From NCBI GenBank assembly GCA_036925085.1, contig JAUPFP010000003.1:11431008-11495007 (forward strand): a DNA stretch of 64,000 nucleotides. Reading direction: 5' to 3'. The translations under genes and the position numbers were made by a program. This document shows, piece after piece, positions 23,487 through 37,435 of the stretch. Under the pieces are notes generated by a model. It was not told the DNA's origin. It was given only the letters and a program-made list of their open reading frames with translations, and did no database searches. Origin of the DNA: Brachycybe producta. Taxonomy: Eukaryota; Arthropoda; Diplopoda; Playtdesmida; Andrognathidae. Position 1 is the first letter of the stretch, and each line of letters starts with the position of its first letter.

Positions 23487-23490
23487 TATG

Positions 23491-23999
23491 GAAGGGCCCT
23501 TCTCTCACTCAGCAAGCTTTGAGGCAGAGGAAACAAGTACCAAGTTATTTGATTCCATCATTTGTTGCAACATGTTTGTTTTGGGTGTCGTTAGCTTCCA
23601 GGTTGGTATCTGGCTTCCCCTCCAACAGGGTCGCACACCAAGGAGTGCTAACGGGTCATTGACCCTAGTTGACTTAGCCCCTGGCATATACCCTAATAAC
23701 CAGAGGTCAGCTCGGTGACCCTCGTTGCTCTTACTCCCCTACATCTCTTCAAACAAGATAGGCCTGGCCACTATGCCTAGTCAACACCACAGGCCATGCC
23801 AATATTCCTGCAGCATAAAACATCAGTCCTTGGCAAGGATTGGTACCAAGCCTCCTTGCTAGCTGTCTAATGCCAGCAGGCGTCATCATCTTCCAAGATC
23901 TACCAGTCCCACGTGTCTCCTTCCAGAATGGCTAGTTCTGGAGAGTGTTCCTCACGTGGAAGGTAGCCATAGTCATTTCACAGTCATATCATGCGGCCG
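23491..23999. other. Unassigned sequence between LINE and LTR element
   Basis: Moderately GC-rich, no supported ORF. It probably holds the LINE 5' UTR and the broken left end of the second LTR element. The junction could not be placed. Confidence 0.4.
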
Positions 24000-24639
24000 T
24001 TACCAATTAAGCCTTGAAATTCACAACTGTGATTTTCGAGCAACCTGCCAGTTTCGGCAACACCCTTGAATGTTCTCCAGGTGAAGCCTACGCTGCCACC
24101 TTTGAGGGTTATCAAAGGGGCTTAGGTTGGTTCAGGATTGTCGGATGTTCTGACCTTTGTCCTCACATGGAAAAAAGTCGTTCCAACAAACAAGGTGAAA
24201 GACACCAGGATGGAATAAGGGAGTTGTAGCCATATATTGGAAAAGAAGAAATATGGCTCAGAGAAGAAAGTTATATCATTTAGTAGGGTTTATCTCCGAG
24301 GCCACTCTGGCTTGGTTGGACCTTTTCCAGCACAACCCTCGAAGGACCCAACAAGCCCCCACATCATGACAAGGCAATCCCCTGTTTCCAGGGGTTTACA
24401 TCGGCGACGTTCTCAAGCCATATATCGTAAGTGCCTTCTTCTGTGGCTTCGGCAATTCCTGCCACTGCTAACAGACCACAGCCATCTAAGGCTTTACGAT
24501 GGGGCTCTACGAGAAGCAGCTGTCCAGGGCCAGCATGCTCTACCAAGCTCACGGAAACTACCTTCCGCTCATAAGCTGATAGCCATACGTTCTCCAACAG
24601 TTGCAGCGAACAAACATCCCCGCTCCTAGTAGGAGAACT

Positions 24640-25180
24640 GGTATTGGTTAGTGTGTGTGACACAATGTCGACCCACCCATCCACCTTTTCAGGATCTGCA
24701 GGCATTCCTTCCGGTATCTCGAAAGGAGGGAGTAGCAGAGGCTTCGCCAGGGATTCGCCAACGACTCCAACAACGAGTTCGGAAGTTGTACAGATGTACC
24801 CTGCAAAGCCTGATCGGCCAGTATGGCATGAAGAGCATCTGGATGTGCGGTCCAGATGTCTTCCCGGAAATATATTTTCCGGCTTACGATGTCCAACATT
24901 AACCCAAACCGAGAGCCAGGTCAACACCTATAATGGCTTCTCTTTCACCCTCAATGACAAGATGGGTTCGTATGGACCTCCCGTGGATTGCCATGTCCAT
25001 GTACATGACTCCTTCTATCACGATTGAGTACCCGCCCATGCCACAGAGTTATGATGGGAGGTTAACCTCCTGCACCGGTAACCCCATTTCCTGTGCCACT
25101 CACATGCTCATGACCGAAACCTCGGCCCCGGTGTCGACGATCGACTCAACCTGTCGATTGTTCATTGACACCAGTACACG
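24640..25180 (-). pseudogene. Aspartic protease remnant of second LTR element
   Basis: Minus-strand reading gives ESIVDTGAEVSVMS with the catalytic Asp codon at 25133-25135. It is followed by sequence like the usual flap and IGVDL (about 24905) of Gypsy-type proteases. At least one stop and a frameshift separate these parts, so it is not functional. Confidence 0.65.
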
Positions 25181-25801
25181 TGGGCCCAACGCAAATAAGC
25201 ACGGGTTTGCAATTCAGGAATGGTCAACCATCGTTGCTCAACATTGCTTTTCCGAGCCTTATCCGTCTTCCCATCCACAAGGGATGGTCGTACCGGATGC
25301 ATGGGGGTCTGGCTTCCAGTCTCCAAACGAGGAGACCCACCAGGCCTGGGCAACAGCATGGGTGCACCAACGCTTGAAGCCCTCGCAATGCCCGTACCGT
25401 CCGAATCTTCTCCCCTGCGAACAGGGAAAAAAGGTGCCACCCAACTCTCCAGTTGGGCCAGTGCAGCTTCCAAGGTGGGGCATGGCTTCGGAAACACCCA
25501 ACGGGTAATTTCCGGGTCCGCAGACCGCGCCAGAGGCACCTCTGCTTCATGGAGGGTACCCACATACTTGGACACTGCCCGAAGGTACGTTCCTTCCTCA
25601 CTTCGCTGGCTTTGCCAGGCACCTGAGTTTTTAAGCTTTATCGGTTGACTGCAGCTTAGTTCTGCAGCGACCAGCACTGGTTTGACGAGGGTGCACCATC
25701 GTCCCTGGCAACAAGTAGATAGAACATCTGTCCATCAATTACGGTGGACAGATACTCCCGGCCATGCAGTACAACGGGTGCAAAACCCGGCATGTACCAC
25801 A

Positions 25802-26852
25802 TCACAGGGCTTTCGCCCAGTTATACTCGAGCAACCTGTCCTTTGGCAACAGCCTTCGGACATTCCTTCTTAAGGTGACCCATCTGGTTACACTGAAAGC
25901 ATGGACCGGGTGGCCTACGAGTAGGACCTCCACCACCAGCCGGTTGGCCGGACCCTGACGGGGTTGCTGTGAACTTATTTCTACCCTGGTTCTGCCACTT
26001 CGTCTTTTTACTCTTCTGCCCTCCGGTCTTGGCAGTAGCTCTGTCCCATTTGGACGGTGCCGCTGCCTTCGCAGACGTAGCAGAGCCCTTGGGCTGGGCC
26101 ACCACACCAGAGACCTTTTCTGCAGCCTTGGTCCCCGGAACGTCAAGGTACGGGTAGGTAACTCTTCTGCCGTTAGCATGTCGGCCTCGACCAACATTGC
26201 CTCAGTGGTAAAGTCCCTTACCATCTCGGCCTTCGACCCCCAGATTGGTCTGAGAATTGCCGGCTGCAGTTTCTTCTTGAACCGGAGGAGTCGGCAAGAC
26301 TCGACCTCACGAGGAGAAACTCGTTCCGCTAGCTCAATAAAGCGATAGTAGAACGCCTGGAGCGATTCCGCAGGCCCCTGCATCATTGCTTCGAAACAGG
26401 CCTGAGCCTGATTCTTTGTTCCAAAGCAATGCACCATGGCCTGCCTCAGCTCCGGCCAGGTCAGGTCGGGCCCGAACTCCAACATACTGGCTTAGTACTC
26501 CTCGGCCGGACCATCCAGCAGGTACATAAAGAAACTGCACCTGGCCTCATCTGTCCAGCGCTGAGCCCGAGCTTTGGCTTCGAACTGGCATTATGTTCTC
26601 TTGTTGATCATACTGAACGAACGAGTGGACAGGGTTGAAAAACCGAAATGCCTGGATCTCCGATGGGACGGCTGGTGCAGGCAGCCACGGCACGGTACTT
26701 GCCCGCCATGGTGCCCTGCTCTGGTTCCCCGAAGTCTCAGCATTAGGCTCAGCATCCGTGGGATACACCAAGTGGACCCACGGTCGCTGAACGGCCATAG
26801 AAACTCCCCGACCAACTCCCACAGGAGCGGTCCAAGTTCCTCCTGGAGGCAT
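25802..26852 (-). pseudogene. gag: gag pseudogene of second LTR element
   Basis: Capsid-like segment (WPELRQAMVHCFGTKNQAQ, MMQGPAESLQAFYYRF) in one frame, and its N-terminal part (AFRFFNPVHSFVQYDQQENI) in another. A CX2CX4HX4C zinc knuckle (CFQCNQMGHLKKEC) is at about 25865-25905. An in-frame stop near 26491 and frameshifts break it. The protein is unlike E1/E2 gag, so this is a separate family. Confidence 0.75.
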
Positions 26853-27439
26853 CCGTCAGGCCGGAGCTGGCGGCACCTCCCTCCGTGCACCCTCTGGTGC
26901 ACGGGCGATGGTGAAAACTCTGTTTGCCCTTCCCTGGGAATTGCTCCCTGCAATCACAGGCGGTCAATCCCACAGGCAACCTACAGGAGTTGCTCTTCGG
27001 ACATTGACACCAATTATGATGCCATGTCCACTGAACTGGCACCCCACTGGGACCTCTCCACCTCTTCAAGTAAGAGACCACCTCTATGTCCAAGCGGACG
27101 GGAGGCAGTAGAGGTTAGCAGGCTGGCCATAGGCTGTCCGCCTGTCCCAGCTGGGGTCTGAACAACCCGTTCTTCACTGTATAACAGTGCTCCACCGGTG
27201 ACATTGCTCCCACGATGCTGCCACAGTCACAAAGTCTCCAGGTGAAGGTTGGTCCGCAGGGAAACAACACACCCCCTACGGCACCTTCCTCTATGGAACT
27301 ACTGTGTCCGTTTCTGCTAACAGCACCCCCAAATGTTTGGTGTCCTGCCAGTCGAATACTACGGCCGACGATGCGGGAAAGCAACTCCAAACCCTCCATT
27401 AGACTGCTTTCCTGACCGGTAGACCCGTAAACAACCACG

Positions 27440-28050
27440 GTTTCACGGACAAAAGTCCGCGTCCCACGGTTATATTCACGGTTAGTGTCTTTCACCGTCC
27501 TCGAACGGAGATACACGAACAACAGTCCGTAATCCACCGTCCACCAACGGTGAAACTACCTTTTACCGTGTTCGAACGGTGATGTACAGACAAAAGTCCG
27601 TGATCCACCGTCTACTTGCGGTAAAATACCTTGTTACCATGTTATACCGGTCATGCACAGTAAACCACCGTGCTACCAGTATACTTAAGGTAAAACTTGA
27701 CCGTAAACCGGTTTCTACTGTAGTTCCACGGACAACGGTCCGTGCCCTATGGTGTACTACCGGTAAACCTGGCCGTAGATGGGTTTCAACCATATTACCA
27801 CGGACAAACGTCCGTGCCCTACAGTTTACCACCAGTCCAACAGTGAACCTCACGGTCAAACACCCATTATCCCGTGTTCGGACAGTCCTACACGGTCAAC
27901 CACCATGTCCACCGTCCTACTTACGGATAACCTAGGGCTTTCCCCGGTAACCACTGCGGTATCATGGACAAACCGTCCGTTTCCCATGGTCCTTTACCGG
28001 ACTATTACGCCCGTTCGGCCATAGTTCCGTGGACAAATGTCCATGCCCTA
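27440..28050 (-). repeat. Hairpin-repeat leader of second LTR element
   Basis: Between 5' LTR and gag, a degenerate tandem repeat of about 70 bases. Each unit carries a small palindrome of the CACGGAC-AAA-GTCCGTG type, seen at 27444, 27514, 27584, 27726, 27798, 27963 and 28027. Two expected positions (about 27655 and 27870) are degraded. Could act in packaging or translation of element RNA; that is inference. Confidence 0.7.
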
Positions 28051-28125
28051 CCAGCGTACACACAACTCCGGTCTAACTGAATGCACAAGAGGTTGGCAGT
28101 AGCGCTACCCAATGCCTATGCCAAT

Positions 28126-28878
28126 TGTAACGACCCGACTTGATCGTTACAACACCCCGGCAAGTTTTTCCCAACTTACCGCTGCTCGATCTTCCTTGGG
28201 ATGGGTCGAAGCGCGGGCCAACCCTCCTCTTGTTCGTCCGTGTCCACGGGTGGCGCCGGTCGGAATATCTCCCCGCAAGTCGACGGTCGAATGGCAGACG
28301 AAGACTATGGAGAAACCTCAGTAAATCCCCGATGGATCTTACCGAGGTACCGATGCGAAGAACCGGCCGACAAGCTGAAACATGATGATAAAAGACGGTG
28401 ACGGCAACGGTGTTCCCCACACCAGAAACCCCCACCCTCCCCGCGGTTACTTCCCCAGTTATTATAATAAATAATAGACACGGACACAGTGTGTAAGTTA
28501 AAAAGAATAAATGAATACTTTATTCAAGTATAAAACCAGATAATCACTTACTAATTAATTAAGGCAATATCTGCTGGTTAGTTCAACCAGCAGAACAGCA
28601 ACCAAAAACACGCAAAAAGATGAATGGTGGCCATCTTGGCCACCTGTTGATTTGGAGCACAAAACACAACACATCCATGTAGCATGCAAGGGTTCAACAC
28701 ACTGCCCAGTATATAAAGGCCGCCGCCATTATATACTCCCCCAGGCTGCTCCACCTGGGGGTTGACAGTGACCCTTGCTGGCCTATATGTTGTTTGCCGG
28801 GCAGCTAATTAGCCAGCCTAGCAGACGACAACAGGAACTTTAGTTCTGCTCCAAAAAGAGCAAAACTGGGTCGTCACA
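28126..28878 (-). repeat. 5' LTR of second LTR element
   Basis: 753-bp LTR, TGTAACGACCC...GGGTCGTCACA. Its two ends are themselves near inverted repeats. It is related to the LTR at 35407-36189 (shared ends, a GATGAATGGTGGCCATCTTGG block, a CAGGCTGCTCCA block). Internal sequence lies to its left, so it is the 5' LTR of a minus-strand element. Confidence 0.8.
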
Positions 28879-29096
28879 AGATTTAACCAATTTTCGGGGT
28901 GCGTCTATATATGTGAAACACACTGTATTATATATATTAAACCCCGTCTGTGTGTTGTGTGCATGCATGGGTGGGTGTGTGTGAGTGGGTGAGTGTGTGT
29001 GAGTGTGGGTGGGTGGGGTGTGGAGGTTGGGGGTGGGAGTGTGTGTGTGTGGGTGTGTTTGGGGGTGGGTGAGGGTGGGTGGGTGGTTGTCTGAAC
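28879..29096. repeat. GT-rich simple repeat before duplication copy 2
   Basis: About 150 bases of irregular (GTGTGGGTGG)-type sequence (28940-29095). No gene. It marks the left edge of duplication copy 2. Confidence 0.85.
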
Positions 29097-29457
29097 CTAA
29101 TGCTGTACAAACAATTAAGAACAAAAACCTTGAACCACGTCGGAATTTATATAAATTTAAATGAATAAATGAACCGCTTTTTTCTCAAGGTCAACTATAT
29201 GTTGCACACTCCCCATCCAAGAACCCCATGATATTAAATTGTAGAGGGGGAAAGGTTGGAAAGTGTAGAAGGGGGTGAGAGAGAGAGAAACGTGGAGGGA
29301 AAAAAGGTGGAGGGGGAAACTGAAATTGAAATGAAAGGAGTAAAAAAAGGAAAAAACGACGCGCCTGCGCTCACCAGAGAAAATGAAAATCTCATTTTCG
29401 CTTTCAAATATAAAAAAAGGGAGGGGATAATAGTAGCAAAATTAAACTACAGTTTAT

Positions 29458-29601
29458 CACAGGCAATTGTGCCCAGCATTAGAATTTCTTTTCCTCAGCC
29501 CTTTTATGAACGTCGTCAATTTCTAATTGGTTTGTTACTTGGTCTGACGTTATAAAAGGTTGGAGGGAAAGACATTCTAATGCTGGGCACAATTGCCTGT
29601 G
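29458..29601. mobile_element. Foldback MITE in duplication copy 2
   Basis: 144-bp partner of 14167-14311. Ends are CACAGGCAATTGTGCCCAGC and its reverse complement. Arms are ~60 bases with a short centre. Confidence 0.75.
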
Positions 29602-29809
29602 AATTTTGCTCCCGTCATTTATGATGGGTTACCCCACTAGAAATTATATAATTAACATGACAGTTATTAAGAACAACCATAGTGTGTATACATTTTTCTG
29701 TATGTGAAATTAAGGTGAAAAACTTAAAATCATAAGTCCACATTATGAACACAGTTTACACAAGTGACAAATCATAATTAATCTGACACTAAATCATCTC
29801 CCGATGTCT

Positions 29810-30440
29810 GTTTTAAATCTTGGTTTATACTTCCTTGCTAAGCGGCAAAGCAGCCTGCGAAGCTTCAAAAATGACGTCAGAGCTTTAGGTTTTTGCCTTC
29901 GCCAGAACATGAAATGTGAATGTGAATTGTTCAACTTTTCAAACTAGCATTTGCTTATTAGAATTTTCATAGCGCATGCGCATTGCCAACTCGGTCGGTT
30001 TGTAAAGGAAAGTGATAGCAAGTGAAAACTAGGGTGCCCCGTATTCTCATCGGCAGTTTCCATTGGTGATCAATAGATGGCGCTGCTAACGCAAATCTGC
30101 CATCACTTTCCTTTACAAACCGACCGAGATGGCAATGAGCACGCGCTATGAAAATTCTAATAAGCAAATGCTAGTACTTTTCAAAGCTTAGCAACTTAAA
30201 GCACCAATCATGAAACGGATACACAATTGGGGTGAACAAGTCACACGTTTTTTTCTTCCAGAAGGGGGATTTCTATTGTTTTATATATATATTTTTTATA
30301 GGATATAAAGGTTATAAAATGCAGTGAAGCTTGCAAGAACACATGTTTGTATGAACAAGCTAAGCTTTGGGGAGATCATTTTTAGGCGCTTCAAAAGCTT
30401 GCAAAAATCTTAGCACAGTTTGGAGTATAAACCTTCCCTA
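29810..30440. mobile_element. MITE found only in copy 2, with nested MULE-like foldback
   Basis: Absent at the matching point of copy 1 (~14942), so it inserted after duplication or was lost there. Terminal inverted repeats are near GGTTTATACTTCC (left) and GGAGTATAAACC (right). Nested inside at 29943-30175 is a separate 233-bp foldback (next entry). Confidence 0.75.
29943..30175. mobile_element. Mutator-like foldback element with 9-bp target duplication
   Basis: Long inverted arms of about 85 bases, starting ACTAGCATTTGC and ending GCAAATGCTAGT. They are flanked by a perfect direct repeat ACTTTTCAA at 29934-29942 and 30176-30184. A 9-bp duplication with long inverted arms is typical of Mutator-like elements. 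No transposase; non-autonomous. Confidence 0.8.
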
Positions 30441-30983
30441 AGAACTTTGAACTTGAAAAATAAAATAAGCCAGACGTTTTATGACCTTTAATAAGTACAA
30501 AGTTAATTTTATTAAAATAATTAATTAGTTTACTAACACTCTAAATGCGTTGAATTTAAATAAAACGGATGTTGAAACATTTTTATTCCACTGTGCAATA
30601 ATAAGGTAGTCATTTTTAGAAACTGATTGTTTGTGATATGCTTTTTAATTTTACAACACACTTATAATTTTATAAATAATAAAATAGTTATATTAAAAGC
30701 CATGTATCAATTTTCTAATATATTATATTAGCATAACCTTGAAAATACAGTAGATGAACCACTACAGCATTGAACATTCACTTGGCATAATTAAGTGTAA
30801 CAATCTACTCTTTTTATCTTTAACCCCCCCTCTCTCTCTCTCTTCATAATTCGACAATAAAATTTCCTGTTTCTGAATAATTTGAGATAGAAAACAAATT
30901 TCATTAGAATTAAAAAACAAGCTTTCTGATTGGGCAGCTAGCACTGTCGAAGGTTTTACGCTATTATAAGTTTGAAGAAAACA

Positions 30984-30991
30984 TATAAAAG
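30984..30991 (+). promoter_or_regulatory. ADH-B TATA box
   Basis: TATAAAAG, 89 bases before the ATG, in the same context as ADH-A. Confidence 0.6.
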
Positions 30992-31072
30992 GAAAAGTGA
31001 AAGCAAGTTATTTTTTAAAAAAACTTGTTTAAAGCAACCACCACCAGATCAAGAAAAGTTAAAAAGCACACA

Positions 31073-33844
<2,772 letters not shown>

Positions 33845-33979
33845 TTTAGCAATTTATTTCATTTTCATTTTGTACTGTAATACAATTACTTTCCTAATTT
33901 TGTAACAAATGTAATAATTTTTTTGGGTATTTGAATCGTAAAATTGTATGTATCGTTTTTAATTTTACTGATTTTGTTC

Positions 33980-33985
33980 AATAAA
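33980..33985 (+). terminator. ADH-B poly(A) signal
   Basis: AATAAA 136 bases after the stop codon, in the same context as ADH-A. Confidence 0.7.
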
Positions 33986-35405
33986 CTTACTTGAATGACG
34001 AATGTAGTGTACTTTAATTTAGTTATCTATTTCAAATACATGTAGTTATCATTTAAATGCAACTTGTTAAAATAATTTGTGGACACATTTTACATAAAAT
34101 ATGCAAAAACCACATTATTCATTAAATGTCAAAACTGATAAGTAATTAATAGGGCTCGGATTTGTATGCAATTTCAAGCAAATGTGGCTTAATTGATATT
34201 GCATAAAAATCCGAGCCCTAAGTAAATATTTTATCGGTAGCTCTTGCCGCATAATAGTTTTATTATGCGGCAAGAGCTACCGATAAAGCTAAGGTATACA
34301 TTAGTGAAAATTGTTGATCAATTATTTCTTATTGTGTGGTCTGAGGCATTTATTAATTGTTGTTTTTGAATTTGAAATATAATTTGTATAAAAAATATCT
34401 AGACAAAAAAGCAGACACAGCAGTTTCTGCGCATTGTGGTGCACCTCCTCTTTGGCTTTCCCAGCTGTGAAAATTCCGCTGAACACCTATTAAATTTTGA
34501 TGTTTATTGGGTGTTGATCTTTTACTCACATACGCACGACATTCTTAGACTCACGTACCTTTCTCCTGCGTATGGTTACTATACAATGAGGAAGGTTGGA
34601 AAGGAAGAATAAGCAGGTGGCAGAGGTGGTCACCACCTGCCCTCTGGAATCGTTTCGTCGCGATGGGGCAATAGTATTTTACCTCTTTGCCCTATGGTGT
34701 CTGCAATTGTTACAAAGAATTAAAGACACATAAAGACAACGCAGTTTCTTGTTATAGCACTTTATTTATCTTTGGTAGGAAACATAGAGAACCGAAAGAT
34801 GAACGGTTGTTTAAAGAAGTGTTCATGGGCCCATTGTGCAATACAGATCAGAATCATAGTAGTACCCGTGAACGAATTTAAAAGACAGAAATGGATGACA
34901 AACAAAAGAGAACACAGTGCTTTTATAGGCTTGGGCCTGTGTACACCCAGGAGGTGCAATTAGGACCAAGTGACCATGCTATGGGAAGTATCTCTCTGCT
35001 CTAAACAGGTTTGTATGCACGGGGGTCCGTCGAGGAGAAAGGGACATTAATCATTCTACGCCCCGCCCACCCGGAGGTTAAAAGGGCATCTTCTTACCTT
35101 ACTCTCTTGTTATCCGCACCAAGGGGCGGAAGGCACAGCCTGGACCCGCTTAGCTCAAAAACCCAATTTTCTTTCATCCTTTATTACTCTTCCTCTTCAA
35201 GGATTTCTGCAAGGAAATCTTTGAAGTGCTCCAATAGGTCTTTCTTTATGAAGTTGTCCACACTGCAAGGTCATTCGAGGTTTGTTTGATTGACTACCAC
35301 TTGGAGTTTCCATCTTGCTTCCACGATGTGAGTGGTTCCACATCTCCAGAGCACATGATCTATCGTGTCTTCTTCTTGACCACAGTTGCATTTTTTCTCC
35401 ATGTT
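33986..35405. other. ADH-B downstream spacer, palindrome and LINE tail
   Basis: No gene. 34151-34219: AGGGCTCGG foldback. 34230-34287: perfect palindrome with 27-base arms and a GTTT centre, absent from copy 1. 34400-34470: single remaining arm of the copy-1 88-bp palindrome. 35105-35405: LINE 3' end (minus), cut by the LTR at 35407. Confidence 0.75.
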
Positions 35406-35406
35406 G

Positions 35407-36189
35407 TGTAACGACCCGACTTGGGTCAGCCACAAACCCCTGGCAAAACTTCCCCGTCTTACCAGATCCCAGGCTCCTTCGGGGACCGGGATCGCAGCGC
35501 GGGCTGCCCTCTTGACGTTGTGTCTGGGTGGCGCCGGCCAACCGGAGCCTGCCTCGCCGAATATCGACGGTCAGATGACCGCCGAGCCACGACGAGAACG
35601 TATGGTGACTGCCAGATGGGTCCACTGTAAACCGGCGCGTGAAGTATCGGCCGACAAGATAATAACCAGCCAGAATAGGATGGTGATGGTACGGTGACTC
35701 CCAACCGTAGACCCCTACCCTCCTCGTGGTTACTTCCCCAAATAATTGGCCACAACAACAGTGTATAGAGTGAAAATAAAATGTAATTTATTCAACAGAA
35801 TAAATGAATAAAAACACTCACTATTAATGAGATGTAATCTGCTGGACTTCTTGCCCAGAAGAATCAACACAAAGAATCCAGAGATGTTACAGATGAATGG
35901 CGACCAAAAGCACACCAAGAACAAAGAAGATAGATGCAATGATGAATGGTGGCCATCTTGGCCAACCACAACAGCCCAGGCAAACACATCCACTCACTAA
36001 AAGGGTCAAACACACTGTCCCCCTTAATGGCTTCCTTGCCATTAAGCACTCCCAGGCTGCTCCACTCTTGACAGTCTCATTATCTGGAGTTTCATCTGCC
36101 GGGCTGCCTACTATAGCAGCCTAGCAGACGACATCAGGATTTAGAATTACTCCTTCTAATTAAAGAAGGAGCAAAACTGGGTCGTCACA
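35407..36189 (-). repeat. 3' LTR of a second-family LTR element
   Basis: 783 bp, TGTAACGACCC...GGGTCGTCACA, related to 28126-28878. The sequence to its right (36190-36205) is purine-rich on the minus strand (GAAGTTGAGAGGAT), as expected of a polypurine tract, so this is the 3' LTR of a minus-strand element and not a solo LTR. Its left neighbour is the broken LINE. Confidence 0.75.
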
Positions 36190-36577
36190 ATCCTCTCAAC
36201 TTCACTGATCCACCCTGGGATCAGGTCCGTCGAGCCAGAAAGGATTGCTCCTGTGACCCCCACTCAGTTTCAGGCTGACTTCATCGGCGGTGGAACCACC
36301 GGAGTCCCCATCCACTCCGATATCCACGACGTACCCACAACAGGCACATCCGGGTGTTATGCCACCCGCCTCCGATATCAAACTCAGTCCCCCTAAGCCT
36401 CGCCTCCTCCTGCCGTCGAAACACTTTGATGGCTAGAGCGGCAAGCTGCGGACCCTGATGTAGGGTCCGACTTGTTAGAAGATCTACGAGGGCGGCTGTG
36501 GGATCAGACATGCTCCCTTGTAGTGGTTGGATTACAAATTCCCCAACCATCTCATCTAATACAGTTCTAGTACAGGA
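36190..36577 (-). pseudogene. 3' end fragment of second-family LTR element
   Basis: Minus-strand open stretch of about 89 codons (36281-36550) with no recognised motif. It precedes the polypurine tract, so it is probably the polyprotein C-terminus. It is cut at about 36560 by the LINE. Confidence 0.5.
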
Positions 36578-37435
36578 GGATTAGGGATAATGAGGATAGT
36601 GAAGTCCTCCAAAGAAATCTAGACAGTGTTGAAGAATGGTGCTCTGAGTGGCATTTACAACTCAATAGGAGTAAATGCAATGTTATGCGAGTTTCCTGAA
36701 AGCGAGAATCTTGCATGGCAGATTATACAATGGGAGATGTTCAGCTAACTCATGTTGATACCATTAAATATCTTGGCTTTACCTTGTCCAAAGGCATGCT
36801 TTGGAAAGATCATATAACCAAAGCAGTTGCAAAAGCTAATCAAAGGCTGCGGTTTGTCCAACGCACCCTTAAACATTGTAATGAAAATGTAAAAAAAGGT
36901 CTGTTACTTTACCCTAGTTAGACCTATCTTAGAATACTGTTCCACAATTTGGAGCCCATTTATAAATAACCTAAAACAAGAAATAGAAATGGTGCAGCGT
37001 AGGGCTGCAAGATTTGTAAAGGGACGGTATGCATATACTGACAGCGTGTCATCTATGTTTCAAGAGCTAGAATGGGAAACATTAGCAGTCCGAAGAAATG
37101 AGCAAAGACTCGCTCTTCTGGGACGTTTGCTGTCTGATGATAACATTACTCTGCTTAATGGTTTACTAACTAGAAATCTTCGTAAAGGTAGATTTGGGCA
37201 TTCAAAGACTTTCAAAGAATTAATGGCTAGGACTGATGCATATTTTTGGTCTTTTATTCCTAATGTTGTTAGACTACGGAATTCTCTTCCTGTGAATAGT
37301 TCTTTGTTAGGACGATTTCAATTTCGTGATGGTGTCTTATTTTTAAATAATGACAATCACTCATGATTGGGAGCAATCCCCCCTGCCACATGGCTTTCAA
37401 ACTGATTGCAGGTGTATCTAATTGAATTGAATTGA
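36578..37435 (+). mobile_element. 5'-truncated LINE (CR1/L2/Jockey-like RT C-terminus)
   Basis: The plus-strand reading gives EEWCSEWHLQLNRSKCNVM, then YLGFTLSKGMLWKDHI, then RRAARFVKGRY in three adjacent frames. This is the thumb and post-RT region of CR1/L2/Jockey-type LINE reverse transcriptases. Frame breaks lie at about 36700 and 36915. The body ends at about 37366 and is followed by a short ATTGA-repeat tail (37420-37437). Dead 5'-truncated copy. Confidence 0.8.

Larger units (their letters stand above)
19980..23490 (-). mobile_element. Decayed non-LTR retrotransposon (R1/Jockey-type LINE with RNase H)
   Basis: Minus-strand LINE remnant. Order: ORF1 pseudogene (22092-23486), endonuclease start (to ~21966), RT fragment (~21539-21727), RT C-terminal part (21141-21512) and RNase H (20411-21144), then the 3' tail. 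Most of the endonuclease and the N-terminal RT are missing. Frames are broken many times, so it is dead. The 3' tail is also present in duplication copy 2. Confidence 0.85.
24000..28878 (-). mobile_element. Second LTR retrotransposon (Gypsy-like), 5' part only, decayed
   Basis: GC-richer minus-strand element. From right to left: 5' LTR (28126-28878), a leader with repeated hairpins (27440-28050), a gag pseudogene (25802-26852) and a retroviral-type protease region (about 24640-25180). RT, RNase H and integrase were not found, so the 3' half is deleted, probably at the LINE boundary near 24000. Another member's 3' LTR is at 35407. Confidence 0.8.

Noticed and set aside
27115-27859. Open frames of about 100-140 codons in the leader of the second LTR element
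   Set aside because: They lie across the hairpin repeats in several frames and strands, with no conserved domain; repeat artefacts.
35407-36189. Solo LTR
   Set aside because: A purine-rich tract and an open minus-strand stretch follow it on the internal side, so it is better read as the 3' LTR of a truncated element.
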